From Nageia nagi (Eukaryota; Pinophyta): DNA of 64,000 nt. The notes beneath the pieces are model-generated. The model searched no databases and was not told the origin of the DNA. It was given only the letters and a program-made list of their open reading frames with translations. Shown here piece by piece: positions 34,605-46,934 of this stretch. The stretch covers positions 59,892,001 to 59,956,000 of the forward strand of contig JBITNC010000001.1 of the NCBI GenBank assembly GCA_050084985.1, in the 5' to 3' direction. Positions within the stretch are counted from its first letter, which is position 1; each line of letters starts with the position of its first letter. The translations under genes and the position numbers were made by a program.

Positions 34605-37210
34605 TACTTTATAATGTTACAATGTTTTATTGTTTGGTTGTAGAATTTTATTTGCACACCATGTATAATGGAGGAATATAAAAAATATGCATAAGATGTA
34701 CCCTCCAATTTCAATTTGTAGCATATTAGGTAAGAGATTGAAGTATTTTTTCACCCCTTCCCTACAGCGACATGTTCAAGTAAATCTACATCAAATTCAA
34801 GTAAAAAATTTCTTTATATATGTAAGTATGTTCTACCATCCCTTATTTAGTTACATCCAACACTCCACCTATTAACATATTCTCATCTAAAAAACTCCAC
34901 TACAATGACTACAACACTCTTTCTTCATAGCTACACATTCAATGTGTGTATGGAAGTTCAACTTTTATATATGAATAATTTCAAATATGTCATTTATAGT
35001 TACTAGTATTGCTACCACTACTATTACAACCTAGATAGAGCCTCCTTCACCTATGATATTGAGAGAGGTGTGTGCTTTCTTAGTATAAGTTCTATGAGTT
35101 CCCTTAGTGCTGATTTTATATGGTTGTTACCTTTTGCTTAAGAATCTCTATGAGTGCCCCATGGAATTAATTTTATAATGGTTAATAACCTTATCCTTAA
35201 TCAATTCCATGAATATCTTCCTGAATGGATTCTCATGAAGATCATTGCACTATAATTAAGAGTGTTGGGTACCTCAATTGCACTAAACCAATATAATTTG
35301 TATTAAGACCATCGCATTGACATCTTATGCATGGCATTGTATTTTACTAATTGCTAAAATAATATGTTTCTTATATATTTATCCCATTGAAGATTATAAC
35401 GACATGTCCATCGCACATCTAATATCAAGTGCTTTTGCTACACTATAACCAATAGTGTTGGGTACCTTATTTGCACTAAACCAACACAATTATGTATGTG
35501 GAGAACATGGTAATGCTTGGTGCCTTATCTTCACTATAATCGATAGTGTTGGGTGCCTTAGTTGTACTAAGCCAATATAGTTTGTATTAATACCATCTCA
35601 CTAACCTCTCATGCATGATAATGTATTTTTTTGATTCCTATAGTAGTGTGGTGCTTGTCCATATAGCCTACTAAAGACCATAATTGGCTATGTTGGGTGT
35701 TGTAGTTACATTATATTAACACTTATTTTGTATGTGATGAACCACCCATTGTAATAGTATATGAAGCATCACAATAGTTATCATATTAATATGAAGCATT
35801 ATTTTATTTTCTACTTAGTGTTTCATTATTTCATGGTTTTTAAGAAACTTTGCATGTCTCTATCTCCTTATGCAGGCTTCTTGAATATGTTTAAGATACT
35901 TCTCATCATCCTTGTACATGACTATGTTAATAGGTATCCATCATGTTATTGTTTCATGATTATATTCATGAGATATCTTAGTTTGGACCATTGTTTCACT
36001 CTTTGGGTCTTAGATAAGTCTGAACATTAAATTATTTGACTTATCTCTTTATCACAATGATATCCTTGGTGGAATCATGTTCAATACTTATCTCCCTCCT
36101 TACACTTGTATAATCTATTATGCTAGCCTTGACCTTCATCTTCAAATTTGGTGCACTTTTAAGCTTTTTATGTTCTTTCCTTGCTCTTTGGGTGTGTTTT
36201 AAGCTTCTTGGATGCTTTATATATTTTATCGATCCTTGTTTGAAATCATGCTAACATCACTACTCTTGCTACCTGACACTCAATGAATTTCATCATGAAT
36301 TGACCAAGACATTGATCAACTAACATTATCATCATTCATTTTCCACTTAGTGCATCTTTATCAAGTGCTTCTCCTATCTTTTCATATTTCATAGGCCTTC
36401 CTAGGTGCTTTCCTTTCTTGATGGGTGATTGTTTTGCCTTACCAATCCTTATTAAAACTTGTGCTAATGTCATTACTCTTGCTTACCTAACACTTAGTGT
36501 ATTACACCTTGCCTGGGCCAAGACTTGATCAACTAATTTCATCATTATTAACCTAACACCTAGTAATTTTACACCCTTTTCTTATCTTACTAGTACTCCA
36601 TAGGCCTTCAGTTGACATCACCTACCTTTGTTGCCAGATGCTTATTGTATTTCACCTTATCTTGGAGAAAAAATCATTTGGATGAAAACATCATAGCATC
36701 AACCTTATTAAAATAAGAAATCACCCTTTTACATTGATTCCCAAATCCCAAAACTAGTACTATTGATGTCATCTCTACTAGCACTTGATGTTGTATTCAT
36801 TTACCTTCTCCCAAGCTCCTTTAGCTCTTTGGTTGATGTTACTACTCCAATTTCCTATTTCTTGAAAATTAGTACATTCACCATTTCTTATCTTCTTGAG
36901 ATATTTACTTGCTTTTATTGACATCATTTTACTCCATCACTCGAAATAGTGTTGTTTTATTTCTTCTTGGGTTTTCAACTTGCTTTTATGACATCATCAT
37001 CTAGCATCTGAAATTACTTTAAAAGGCTCCCTCCTTGATCATTCTTACATCACCATATAGTAACATGTTATATTTGTGGATCCTTTATTATATTAGTGAT
37101 TTTATTTCTTGGGAAGACAATTTTATCTCTTAGGATTTCACATTATCACCCATGAACATTCACATTAATCATTTGAAGGCCCAAATTAAGGCATTAAGCC
37201 TTAAATCTTC
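34605..37210. repeat. ~2.6-kb repetitive unit, copy 2
   Basis: An uninterrupted copy of the unit described at 23170. It keeps the internal blocks with TAGTGTTGGGT cores (near 35252, 35449, 35540, and a weaker one near 35686) and the pair of ~180-bp blocks ending in CATAGGCCTTC. No coding frame; frames 34687-34875 and 35761-36030 are chance. It lies in the same orientation as copy 1. Confidence 0.8.
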
Positions 37211-39215
37211 AAATATAAGATAATATTAAAATTTTAGTTACATAAAGGGTTTTAAAATATTGCATTGTAAATCCAAAGGCTTTGAAAAAATTATCAAATA
37301 ATTATAAATCCTATATGAAAGAGGTTACATCCTTAACAAGAGTGAGAAAAAACATCCAATATTATATATAACATAAAGCTATGACTATATGTGTCGAAGG
37401 AATGTTACTTTAACCATGCTAAGATATGCTCAATGGATAAGAAGATAACCAAAGCCTTAAAATGTAAGAACATGAAAATATGGAACCAAAGGTAAACCTT
37501 GAATAATAGAAGAAAATAAACCTTCCACTTCAAATTAGGATTATTTAATATAAGAAATAAAAAGGCATCTTTAAATAGTATATTTACAAACTAAATGAAT
37601 AGTATGATATGAAGTCACAATTATTTAAGAATAGGTAGTAAAATATATCATTAATTCTTCATAAATAAATAATTTTAATGAATAAAGTGAGCTATTTTGA
37701 TAGAATAACTCATTTTGTATCTTCCCAAATAGGTAGTATATTATAAAGGATGTATATATTGTAGATGAAGTTTGTTTTCTTAGCAAGAATGATTAGAGGT
37801 AATAATGTTCAAAGTATACAAGAATGTGATTTATAAATAATTTTATAAGAAATATTAAGAATGTAATTGAATTCTAATTTTGAAGAATCTTTAGGTCTCT
37901 AGGCTTAAGAACAAACTTGATATTGTCCCTTCTAACTAGTAAAACCTAGAGATCTACTAATCATAGTTTCCTAGTAAATATGGAGTGATTCAAGACTAAC
38001 CACATCATTGAGAATTTTGTATAACTCACAGGGAAACCATCATGGATAAGATATTTATCATTTTCCACTTTGACATTAGGTATTGAATAGTTCCTCTAGG
38101 GAAATAGGTCTATCATAGGAAAACTTGTAAGATTTTGGTAAATGTATATTAGGCACTATTCTAAGGCAGTCATGTAACACCTATTTTCTATCCCAATAAA
38201 GGTATTGGAAAGAAAGAGATAATGATAATGGATTATAAATACTTAAGAAATCTTAAATAAAGTTATTTACAACAAAAATCAATTATCGTAAATAAGAACA
38301 AGATAAGTCAATTTCCCATGTATCATCTCAATAAATTGGATAACAATTTACAAATTAAGTCATTTTCCTTAAATGCATTACAAGTGGGTTTTAAATCAAA
38401 TTCCATAAATAGAGGTAACTATGACACTTATTTTGGTAAACTCCATGAATAGTAGGTTTAACAGTACCACTACTGACCTATAAATGCCTACAAACTTGCA
38501 AAACTTTCAATAAATCAATATAAAATGACCTAATGGATAACCCATAAGGGTGATAATATCTAATATATCAAATATAACACTAAAAAGTTGCAAATTTATC
38601 TTATCCTAGCAATATAATGTAAAATAACAAAAAAATAAATTATATTCATATTTTTTATGAAAGGAAATACAAAAAGTAATTTAAAACTCATAGAGGGAAA
38701 ACATTTGTATGTTTTCCAACCATATGAGTCATTCAAATGACTCATACTATTGCAATAAACTCTAGAGAATTTTTTTGTTAATGAAGATGGTTACCACTTT
38801 CAAGAATGACATTAAGAAATGATGACACTAGACCAAAAAAGGGCTTTGGGGGTGGCTTATTTGAGGTGGTTTTACTGGTAGTTTTTAGCTACCCCAAAAA
38901 ATATTTTTAGGGTAGTGAAAAATCACCCCTTAGTGAAAATGAGAAAAAAAATAAAAAAAGTCATGGGTGGAGGGCTTAGGAAGGTTACTTGGAATGTTTT
39001 TTTCATTTTAAGTTTTTCAAGTTTAGGGGTTGGAGGAGAGAGGGACATTTGGTGTATTGGTGATACAAGAGAGGAGAGGGGATACCATATGAGAGGAGAT
39101 GTGGTGAGACCAAAGGATATGAGATGAGACCAAGCGCAAGTAGGTATTTTATTCTATGACCTTATGCATTATTCTACATTCTTCATACATGTTCATGCCT
39201 TATTTTTTTTTGCAT
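37211..39215. other. intergenic, unassigned
   Basis: AT-rich DNA with no family resemblance that I can defend. A small hairpin lies at about 38860-38930 (see findings). The 70-codon frame at 38915-39127 is Lys/Gly-rich low-complexity sequence without a recognisable domain. Confidence 0.45.
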
Positions 39216-39218
39216 TCT

Positions 39219-39528
39219 TTTAGAAAACCTATGAATCTAACAATCATTGCAAACCATGAAACTATGTTTGCATCATGCATCTTGTTAAACTTATCTTGGG
39301 TATTATGTTTTCTTCCACATGTTTCATGTGTCTATGGGATTTTTTTGAAAACCAATTTGTGTATCATGTAATCATTATAAACTATAAAAATATGTTTTTT
39401 CATGCATCTTATTAAATAATTATCAATTCTTATTTTATTCTTCCACATGTTTCATGTTTCTATGTCTTTTTTAGAAAACTCTTTTTGTGTATCATACAAT
39501 CATTGTAGACTATAAAACTTTATTTGTG
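39219..39528. repeat. tandem repeat, ~125-bp period, 2.5 units
   Basis: The anchor GAAAAC recurs at about 39223, 39347 and 39474. Each unit continues with an AATCATT-AAACTATAAAA block and CTTCCACATGTTTCATG. The third unit stops where the copia-2 LTR begins. Confidence 0.85.
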
Positions 39529-40040
39529 TGATTCAAAATGAAGGGATTGAACCTTAAATAATACAATCCTAAACTATCAAAATCTCTTGCAATTTCACTC
39601 AATCAACAATATACTAAAACATAAATCAATCTCATAAAGTGACTCAAGATAAAAAGTGGTTCCTCCAACTAGGAGTACATCCACTAATAAGATCTTACTT
39701 CATTCACAAAGACAACTCTCTTACAATCCTCCTAACCTAATATCCTAATACTATCCTAGAGCATAACTTTGCTTCATAAATTGGTGAGTGATCACAAAGA
39801 TGGGGCATTCTATTTATAGGTCAAAATCTCCCTTTTGATCATCCTTTTAACCATTATATAAAGGTATGATATGCTACTCCCTTTTACCAAAGGGGCATGC
39901 TCATAGATGGAGTGCATGATAAGTTACATTATCATATTCACTTAAATACTTAATATATCTAGTGATACCATTAAGTATTAGTGAATTTACAAAGAGAAAT
40001 ATTACAAAATAATTACAATAATGCATTATAAATTCCAACA
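39529..40040 (-). repeat. copia-2 3' LTR
   Basis: Runs from TGATTCAAAATG to AATTCCAACA and is followed by the polypurine tract (CTCCCCCTTAATG on the plus strand). Blocks such as GTGGTTCCTCCAACTAGGAG and the minus-strand TATA box CTATAAATAG-like word at 39810-39819 are shared with the copia-1 LTRs. Confidence 0.9.
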
Positions 40041-40799
40041 CTCCCCCTTAATGTAATATTGGAATAAAGTGAAGAAGAAAAAAGAAAGAGAGAGTAAAAG
40101 AGTTCTCCTCCATACAAATACAATTGGATATGAGAACTTTTTACATCTTTGTGAAGTAAGAAAGATCTTAGTTTGAGACTCACTACTTTACCATTTTAAC
40201 AAATGGTTTATAATACAATCATTAACCATAACTAATTTCAATGTGCTTAAAGTAGTCATCCAACTAAAATTCATGATAAGTCTCCATGAGCCTACACACT
40301 TGAATAAGTAATGTATAATTTCAAAATAAAATTGCAAGTAGTTCAAACAATAAAATTAGTTATATGTAACACATTCATATCAACATTGATAGATGAATCA
40401 AATAATATATCATAACTAATAATGGTGCTCTATAAGTCATCATGAAGATGGCAAGCCAATAGTCATATTCACTTATTGTATACAAAATATGTGTTGATTA
40501 TCATTACAAAATAGAGCATAACAAAATGCACATACGAGTTCCTCACACATGGATAACTAAATAGTCTAAAAGAAACATATGAGTTCCTCAAACATGGATA
40601 ACTAAATAGTGCCAAAAGAAACATATGAGTTCCTCACACATGGATAGTTGAATAGTGCTAGGATGGCCAATAATTTTCTCAAAACATTATATAATAAGTT
40701 CCTCATGTAGAGTAAACTTACCATGAAGGTGTACAACAAAATTAACACTATACATTATAAATCCTCCTAGGGGTGAAGTGGTCATCACAAATATAAATT

Positions 40800-42260
40800 C
40801 AACACAAGAATTCATTATTCAATCCCCCTTAACGGAAACTTTGCCAACTCAATAGCATCCCTAAGCTTACTAAACTAAGCTTTACAAAAGGGCTTGTTAA
40901 AAAAATCAATGAAGTTCAAGGTTGATGGACAATACTCCAAATGTATAATGCCATCAAGAACTTTTTCTCTAATGAAATGCACTTGGATTTTCATATGTTT
41001 TGTTCTCTAATGGAAGATAAGATTCTTAGCCAAAGAAATAGCTAAATGATTGTATGAATAAATTATATATGGGCCAGCTTGCTCATAGCAAATTTCTTTT
41101 AGAAGATGCCTAACCCAAATAACTTCTTGTGATGCAATATACATGGCTTGATAGTCAAATTTTGTGATGAAAAGAGAAGCAGTAGGAAGCTTCTTGGAAG
41201 CCTAAGAGATAACACCTAAACCAATGCTATATACATACACAAAGGTTGATTTCCTATCATCTCTATCTCCCCCATAGGTGGAATCTAAGAACCTTGAGAG
41301 AACAAACAAGGGTAACTTGGAATACTTTAGAATAAGATCCTTCATTCTTGAAACATACCTCAAAATTTAGTTAATACATTGAGATGCTAAATCATGCCAT
41401 CAGATTCATTGCAAAGAAAATATCTAGCCTAGAAATAGTCAAATAAAGAAGAGGACCAATTAATTTCTTGTAAGTTGTAGCATCTACCAATTGAGAGTTG
41501 GAGCTAAGGAAAAAGTGATTTTAGGAGATACTAGGACAAGATGTCTTATATATACTTGGATTAACTAAGATAGGTATAATACTTGTATTAGTATACTTAC
41601 ATTCCAAGGTAGTAGTGCAAGAGATCAAGATCAATCATTTCAAATGTTTTCTTGAGTTTGGATATGCATTCTTTAATGATTTCATCATTATTCATAGTTA
41701 TCAAAAGATTATCCACATGAAGGAGAATCAAGACCACATTTTTTTCTTGATTGAGAACATATAGATTAGAGTCAAAGAACCACTTGGAGAATCCATTATC
41801 TATAAGTATCCTAAAATCTTCTTGTACTAGGCTCTAGGTTCTTGCTTAAGTCTGTACAATGATTGCTTTAGCTTGTATACAAATGAATTTTTTTCTTCCA
41901 CAATAAACCCTTTTGGTTGATTCATGTAGATTTTCACAACTTATTCACCATTGAGAAATGCACTCTTGACATCAAGTTGAAAAACTTTCCATCGTAAGCT
42001 ACTGAAAGAGCAAGGATGATTATAAAAATAGGCATCTTTACCATGAGAGAAAAGTTTTTCTCATAATCCACTCTATTGTTTTGAGCAAAACCTTTAGCTA
42101 CTAACCTTGCCTTATATTTCTCAATATCCCCAACTAAATTAAACTTGACCTTGTAGATCCACTTTTTGCTAATCACATTCTTCTCATTGGGATAAAGAAC
42201 CAAGTCTTAGGTTTCATTTCTCATAAGTTCCTCATACTCCACTTTCATAGCTTCCATCCA
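40800..42260 (-). pseudogene. copia-2 reverse transcriptase and RNase H remnant
   Basis: From 42260 down the frame reads the same V-E-Y-E-E-L-M start as copia-1, then K-W-I-Y-K-V-K-F and Y-K-A-R-L-V-A-K-G-F-A (42203-41934). The polymerase active site near 41705-41720 reads H-V-D-N where copia-1 keeps Y-V-D-D; the second catalytic Asp is lost by a G-to-A change on the coding strand. The RNase H part follows down to about 40820 with several stops. Confidence 0.8.
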
Positions 42261-43453
42261 AAAATCATGCTTTGAAGCTTCTTTGAATGATGAGGGTTCA
42301 TTATTATTATCAATTTTGGTAAATAAGGATTTGTTCAAGGTTATGCTCCTAGTTATCATTTGTGTTAGAGAATTTTGTTCTTGAAGTGACTTATCTACAT
42401 CAATATCCAACTAGTTAGGTGCAACTGATGAGTCATCTGGATCATCAACATCCTCATTAGAAATAGATTCTTTAGGAAGTTCATTGAACTTTACATCCCT
42501 TGTTATGAACACTTCTCTATAGGATGGAAACTAGATTCTATAGCCTCTATGTTGACTATCATAACCCACAAAGATGCATTTTTCAAATCTTTTGTCTAAC
42601 TTTTTTCTTTTCTCAAAAATAATGTAGGATAATGCTTCTCAACCAAACACCCTAAGGTGAGAAATGTTAAGTTTTATTCTTGACCATGCCTCAAAAGGAG
42701 TTTTACCTACAATGGATTTTTTGGGACACCTATTCAAGATGTAAATAGCAGTGTTCACAACTTCATCCCATAAGAAACTAGGAAGATTACCCAACATGCA
42801 TCTAGCCATCTCCATAATTGTCCTATTTTTCCTTTTGACAACACCATTTTGCTAAGAAGTGTAAAGAATTGTAAACTACCTCTTGATTCCATACTTTACC
42901 TAAAAAACATTAAACTCATTAATGTTATATTCTCCACCATTATTTGATCTTAGTATCTTAATTTTAAGGTTCATATGATTTTCAACTAAGGCTTTGAAAT
43001 TTTTAAAACTCTTAAAGGTTTGATCCTTGTGCTCAAGTAGATAACCAAAAATCATCCTATTAAAGTTATCAATGAAGGTCAAGACATAATATGCTCTCCC
43101 AAGTGACTTAGTCTAAAATAGATATATCAAATCTAAATGCACAAGTTGAAGAGGTTTAGATTCCCTTGTTGCCTTATCTTTTTCAAACCTTTTTCTATTC
43201 ATCTTGCCTAGGATGTACTTCTCACACAAACCAATTAAAGGTGAAATTTAATGCAAACCTTCCACAAGTTCTTAGACTTTTATAACTTGAATACTCTTAT
43301 GGTTAAGGTACCCTAAATGTTGATGCCAAAGCTTGCCTCTAGAATACACATTTGTAGCAAGACACATCTTTTTTAGAACTTGATCCATAATGTAAAGATC
43401 ATCTTTCATTGATCCTTTAACCAACTTGAAAAGTCCCTTTTTAATGCACCCAA
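42260..43453 (-). pseudogene. copia-2 integrase remnant
   Basis: The open piece 43082-42900 holds T-F-I-D-N-F-N-R with the first Asp kept, then L-R-S-N-N-G-G-E-Y in which the catalytic Asp is Asn (codon 42942-42944). Further on, N-G-V-V-K-R-K-N-R has Lys for the catalytic Glu (42834-42836). The L-G-N-L-P and W-like blocks of the C-terminal part follow to about 42450. The upstream end of integrase is cut at 43453 by gypsy-2 and continues at 49776. Confidence 0.8.
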
Positions 43454-44675
43454 TGATCCATAAACTATAAGATTACAATTTTCAATTTAAACTCTTCAAA
43501 TGAATCAATTCACACTTAAAATAATTAAGTGCTTGTAAAGGGAAATCAAGAATAAACTTGTAAACACAGAGAAGAGAAAAACATTCACCATAGAAGAGAC
43601 AAGCAAAATTTATCCTAGTTTACCCAATGTGGGCTACATCCATTTCAAAAGCTCTCTACTATCAATGAGTGGAATCACTTTACAAGGCCTCTAAGGTCCT
43701 TCAAAACCTCATCTCACATTCACAACACACTCCTAGCTCTGAAAATCACAACAAAACTGAAACACTTCCTGAAATCCTCTTCCCCCTTTCTCTTGTACAA
43801 TTTGCTCTCATTTTATACAATTTTTGGAGCTAAAATTGGAGAGAATTACAACTAAGAAATTCAATAAAAAATGTATTTTTGATACCCATTAACCTCCTTG
43901 ATCTTCCTATCAAATTTGGGCTCAAATGGTTACAAAAATCTCCCAAAAATGAGCTCTAAAATTGAAAAACATGCTCTCTGGACTGTTACAGGCTTAAAAA
44001 TTAACTCAGCCTAATAATAGGACCTTAGGCAAATCAAAAATGATGAAAAACCTTTGAAAAATGCCAAAATACATTAAAAAACTCTAAATATTGGTGGGTG
44101 CACTATGGCGCTGACACATGGTAGGCGGTTAGGCTGTTAAACGATCAACAGGCGGCTTGCTGACTAGGTGGTCACGTTGGCTATACATGCAGGTGGCTTC
44201 CAATAGGCACACATTCATGTAGGTAATCAAACATGCAGTCAAACCCCTCTATGTAGTCCAGACATGGTAGGCAAGTGGTAGGTGAGTTGGCATACATGCA
44301 GGTAGACGTGGTCACACGATCAAATGGTGCGATCAAATTCCATGTGGCCCTCCACATAGGTCTCACCTCCATGCGGGACTCCATTGTGGCATTGACTCTA
44401 CTCCTCCTCTGACGTGGCCTCCATGGTGGCGAGGAGGTCCTGCCAATATATATACATATATAATATATATATAATAAATATATATATATATATATATTTA
44501 TCTTTTTTTTTTCTTTTTCAAAAAATACATAAATGGACTTAAGGCCATATCTTCCACATACGGACTCGGATTCTTGATCTAAAAGAAGCGTCGAAAAGCT
44601 GAAGACAAGGTGATCACACTAAACACACTGAAATGGAGATTACTAAATGTTGAAGGGATCTAAATTTTTGGATCA
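43454..44675 (-). repeat. gypsy-2 3' LTR
   Basis: Runs from TGATCCATAAACT to TTTTTGGATCA. It contains a TA-rich microsatellite (about 44446-44503) that is largely absent from the other LTR and explains most of the length difference. Differences from the right LTR are mostly C/T and G/A exchanges. Confidence 0.93.
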
Positions 44676-44699
44676 TTCCTTCCCACTAAGAGAGAGCTT
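44676..44699 (-). other. gypsy-2 polypurine tract region
   Basis: The minus strand reads AGAGAGCTCTC-type purine-rich sequence ending in AGTGGGAAGGAA directly before the LTR TG. Confidence 0.7.
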
Positions 44700-44843
44700 T
44701 TTCCCCAAAAGCATTTAGGATGATGGAATGAGGTGAGGGTAGAGCTCGCTCACCTGATCAACTACATACCACTTGGCCTTATGTGGATGTTGGCCCTTCA
44801 CTTCAATACACCACACCTCATGTATGCCACTATGAGATGATCA

Positions 44844-45440
44844 TTACTTCTTTTCCAATACTGCATCCTCAACCAACACATTCATGTGCTCAAGGGCTAA
44901 ATCCTTAACTGACTGTAACATGACATCTATATCTTCTACAACTAAGGCTAGTTCATACAACTTCAAGTTCTCAACATTAATAATAGAATACATTTGCATA
45001 TAGGGTGGTAAGTCTAACTGAAATGCATTGTCTCCAACTTGACCAATAATGATAAATGGACCATACCTTATGGGTTTCAACTTCCTTCCCTTACCATGCT
45101 ATCTCTCCTTGCTAAGATGAAGCCATACCTGATCCCCAACCTAAAATTTATGATCCACAAGATGACGATCATGCCTCTCCTTATACCTAGATACATTTTC
45201 CTGCATTTTAGGCCAGTAACAATACCTTTGTAGGTTAGCAAGAGTTTTTCCAACACCAAAGTGCCCTGAAATATGAGAAGTATGAGCTTCCCTAATCAAA
45301 TCATTCCTCTCACCATTAGGAATACAAAGTTTTCCCAAATGAAAAAGTAATCCATCATGCAAATGAAAGTCATGATTTCCAACCTCATTACCAAGACTCA
45401 ATCTATGATAGACATTTTGGAAATCAGGATCAACCACATA
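44844..45440 (-). pseudogene. gypsy-2 integrase with the catalytic core missing
   Basis: From 45437 down the frame has the N-terminal zinc region, including H-T-S-H-I-S-G-H-F-G and Y-C-Y-W-P-K-M. At about 45185 it jumps straight into the C-terminal part: H-D-R-H-L-V-D-H-K-F, then V-W-L-H-L, then I-R-Y-G-P-F-I-I-I and L-D-L-P-P-Y-M. The two Cys of the zinc finger and the whole D-D-E core, normally about 200 residues, are absent. The deletion keeps reading frame across the junction. Without the core the protein cannot join DNA ends. Confidence 0.85.
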
Positions 45441-45499
45441 TTATTCTTTATACCCATCATGCATTAAAGAACTATTTTGTAGAATCACAACACTAGCAA

Positions 45500-46934
45500 C
45501 TATTGGAGGTCTAGACAACATATCAAAATTTTATTTTGAATACCCTTCTTGTACTTAATCACCAAATGAAATTGTTGTGAAAATCCCATCCAACAAAAGT
45601 GCCTAGATTGTTGCAACTTAGATTGTGACTGAAGATATTGCAAGGGTTGATGGTATGTACGAATTATTGTCTCTTTACCTACCAAATAGTGCTTCTATTT
45701 CTTAACACTTTGAACTAATGCATACAACTCTTTGTCATATGTGGGATAGTTTCTTATCACATTGGTAAACATTTTTGAGTGATAGCAAACCAGATGTTTT
45801 TCCTACAATAAAATTGCACCCATAGCATAGTCACTAGCATCAGTTTCAATTTCAAAAGGTTTTTGAAGATTAGGAAAAGCAAGTACTGGAGCATTATTAA
45901 TTTTTTTTAAGTAAATTAAAAGCACATTGTTGTTTTTCTCCCCACTAAAATCCATGACTCTTTCCTATAATTGCATGAAGTGGAGAAGCCATGTAAGAAA
46001 AGTTAGCAATAAACTTGCATAAATACTGTACTACCCCAAGAAAAATCCTAATCTCTATCACATTAGTGGGAGTAGGCCATTTCAACATAGCCTCAATTTT
46101 TGTAGGATCTATCCTCAATTGACCTTCACCTACAATGTGGCCAAGATAGATTAAACTCTTCCTTACAAACTCACACTTAGACATTTTCAAATAGAGTTTT
46201 GCTTCCCTTAAAACTTCAAACACTTTACAAATTTGCACCACATGATCTTTCCAATTATCACTATAAATGAGAAAATCATCAAGGTACATAATAAAAAAAT
46301 CATCGATGAAAGGCCTTAAAACCTCATTCATTACATGCATAAAAGTAGCAGGAGCATTGCATAATCCAAATGGTAAAACCAACCATTCAAACAATCCTTG
46401 GCTAGTTTTAAAGGCAGTTTTCCACACATCCTCTTCTTTAAATCGTACTTGATGATAACCACTTCTTAGATCTAATTTTGTAAAAAGCCTAGCTTTTGTT
46501 AATTGAGCCATTAAATCATCAATACGTGGCAAAGGATATCAATTTTTAATCGTGATCTTATTTAGTGCCCTGTAATAAACACACATATGCGAAGTTCCAT
46601 CTTTATTTGGAATTATAACAATAGGAGATCCACATGGTGATGTGCTAGGTCTAATGACTCCTTGATATAACAATTCCTTGACTTGTTTCTTAATTTCTTC
46701 AATTTCCAAATCAAAATTTCCATATAAGCCAATATTAGGAAGTGCAACATCAGGATGTAATTGAATCTCATGTTGTATATCTCTTTTAGGTGGAAGTTCT
46801 TTAGGTACTTGAAATAAATCTTCAAATTCAGAAATTACCTCTTTTACTTCTTCTTTGTATTGTGGTTCACAATCTTCAAGTGCCTTTATGATTTCCACTT
46901 TGTCTTGAGATTTCACCATTGCAAGTATAAACAT
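45500..46934 (-). pseudogene. gypsy-2 reverse transcriptase and RNase H remnant
   Basis: The open segments 46934-46539 and 46532-45945 cover most of the polymerase: the I-K-K-Q-V-K-E-L-L block, P-C-G-S-P-I-V-I-I-P-N-K-D-G-T, then L-D-L-R-S-G-Y-H-Q-V-R, P-F-G-L-C-N-A-P-A-T-F and the catalytic Y-L-D-D-F-L-I-Y-S near 46275. One stop separates the segments near 46536. RNase H continues to about 45500 with more damage. The residues of the polymerase site are intact. Confidence 0.88.

Noticed and set aside
23170-37210. Long direct repeats considered as proof of an LTR element
   Set aside because: No primer site, polypurine tract, coding interior or convincing TG/CA ends with target duplication; kept as an unclassified unit.
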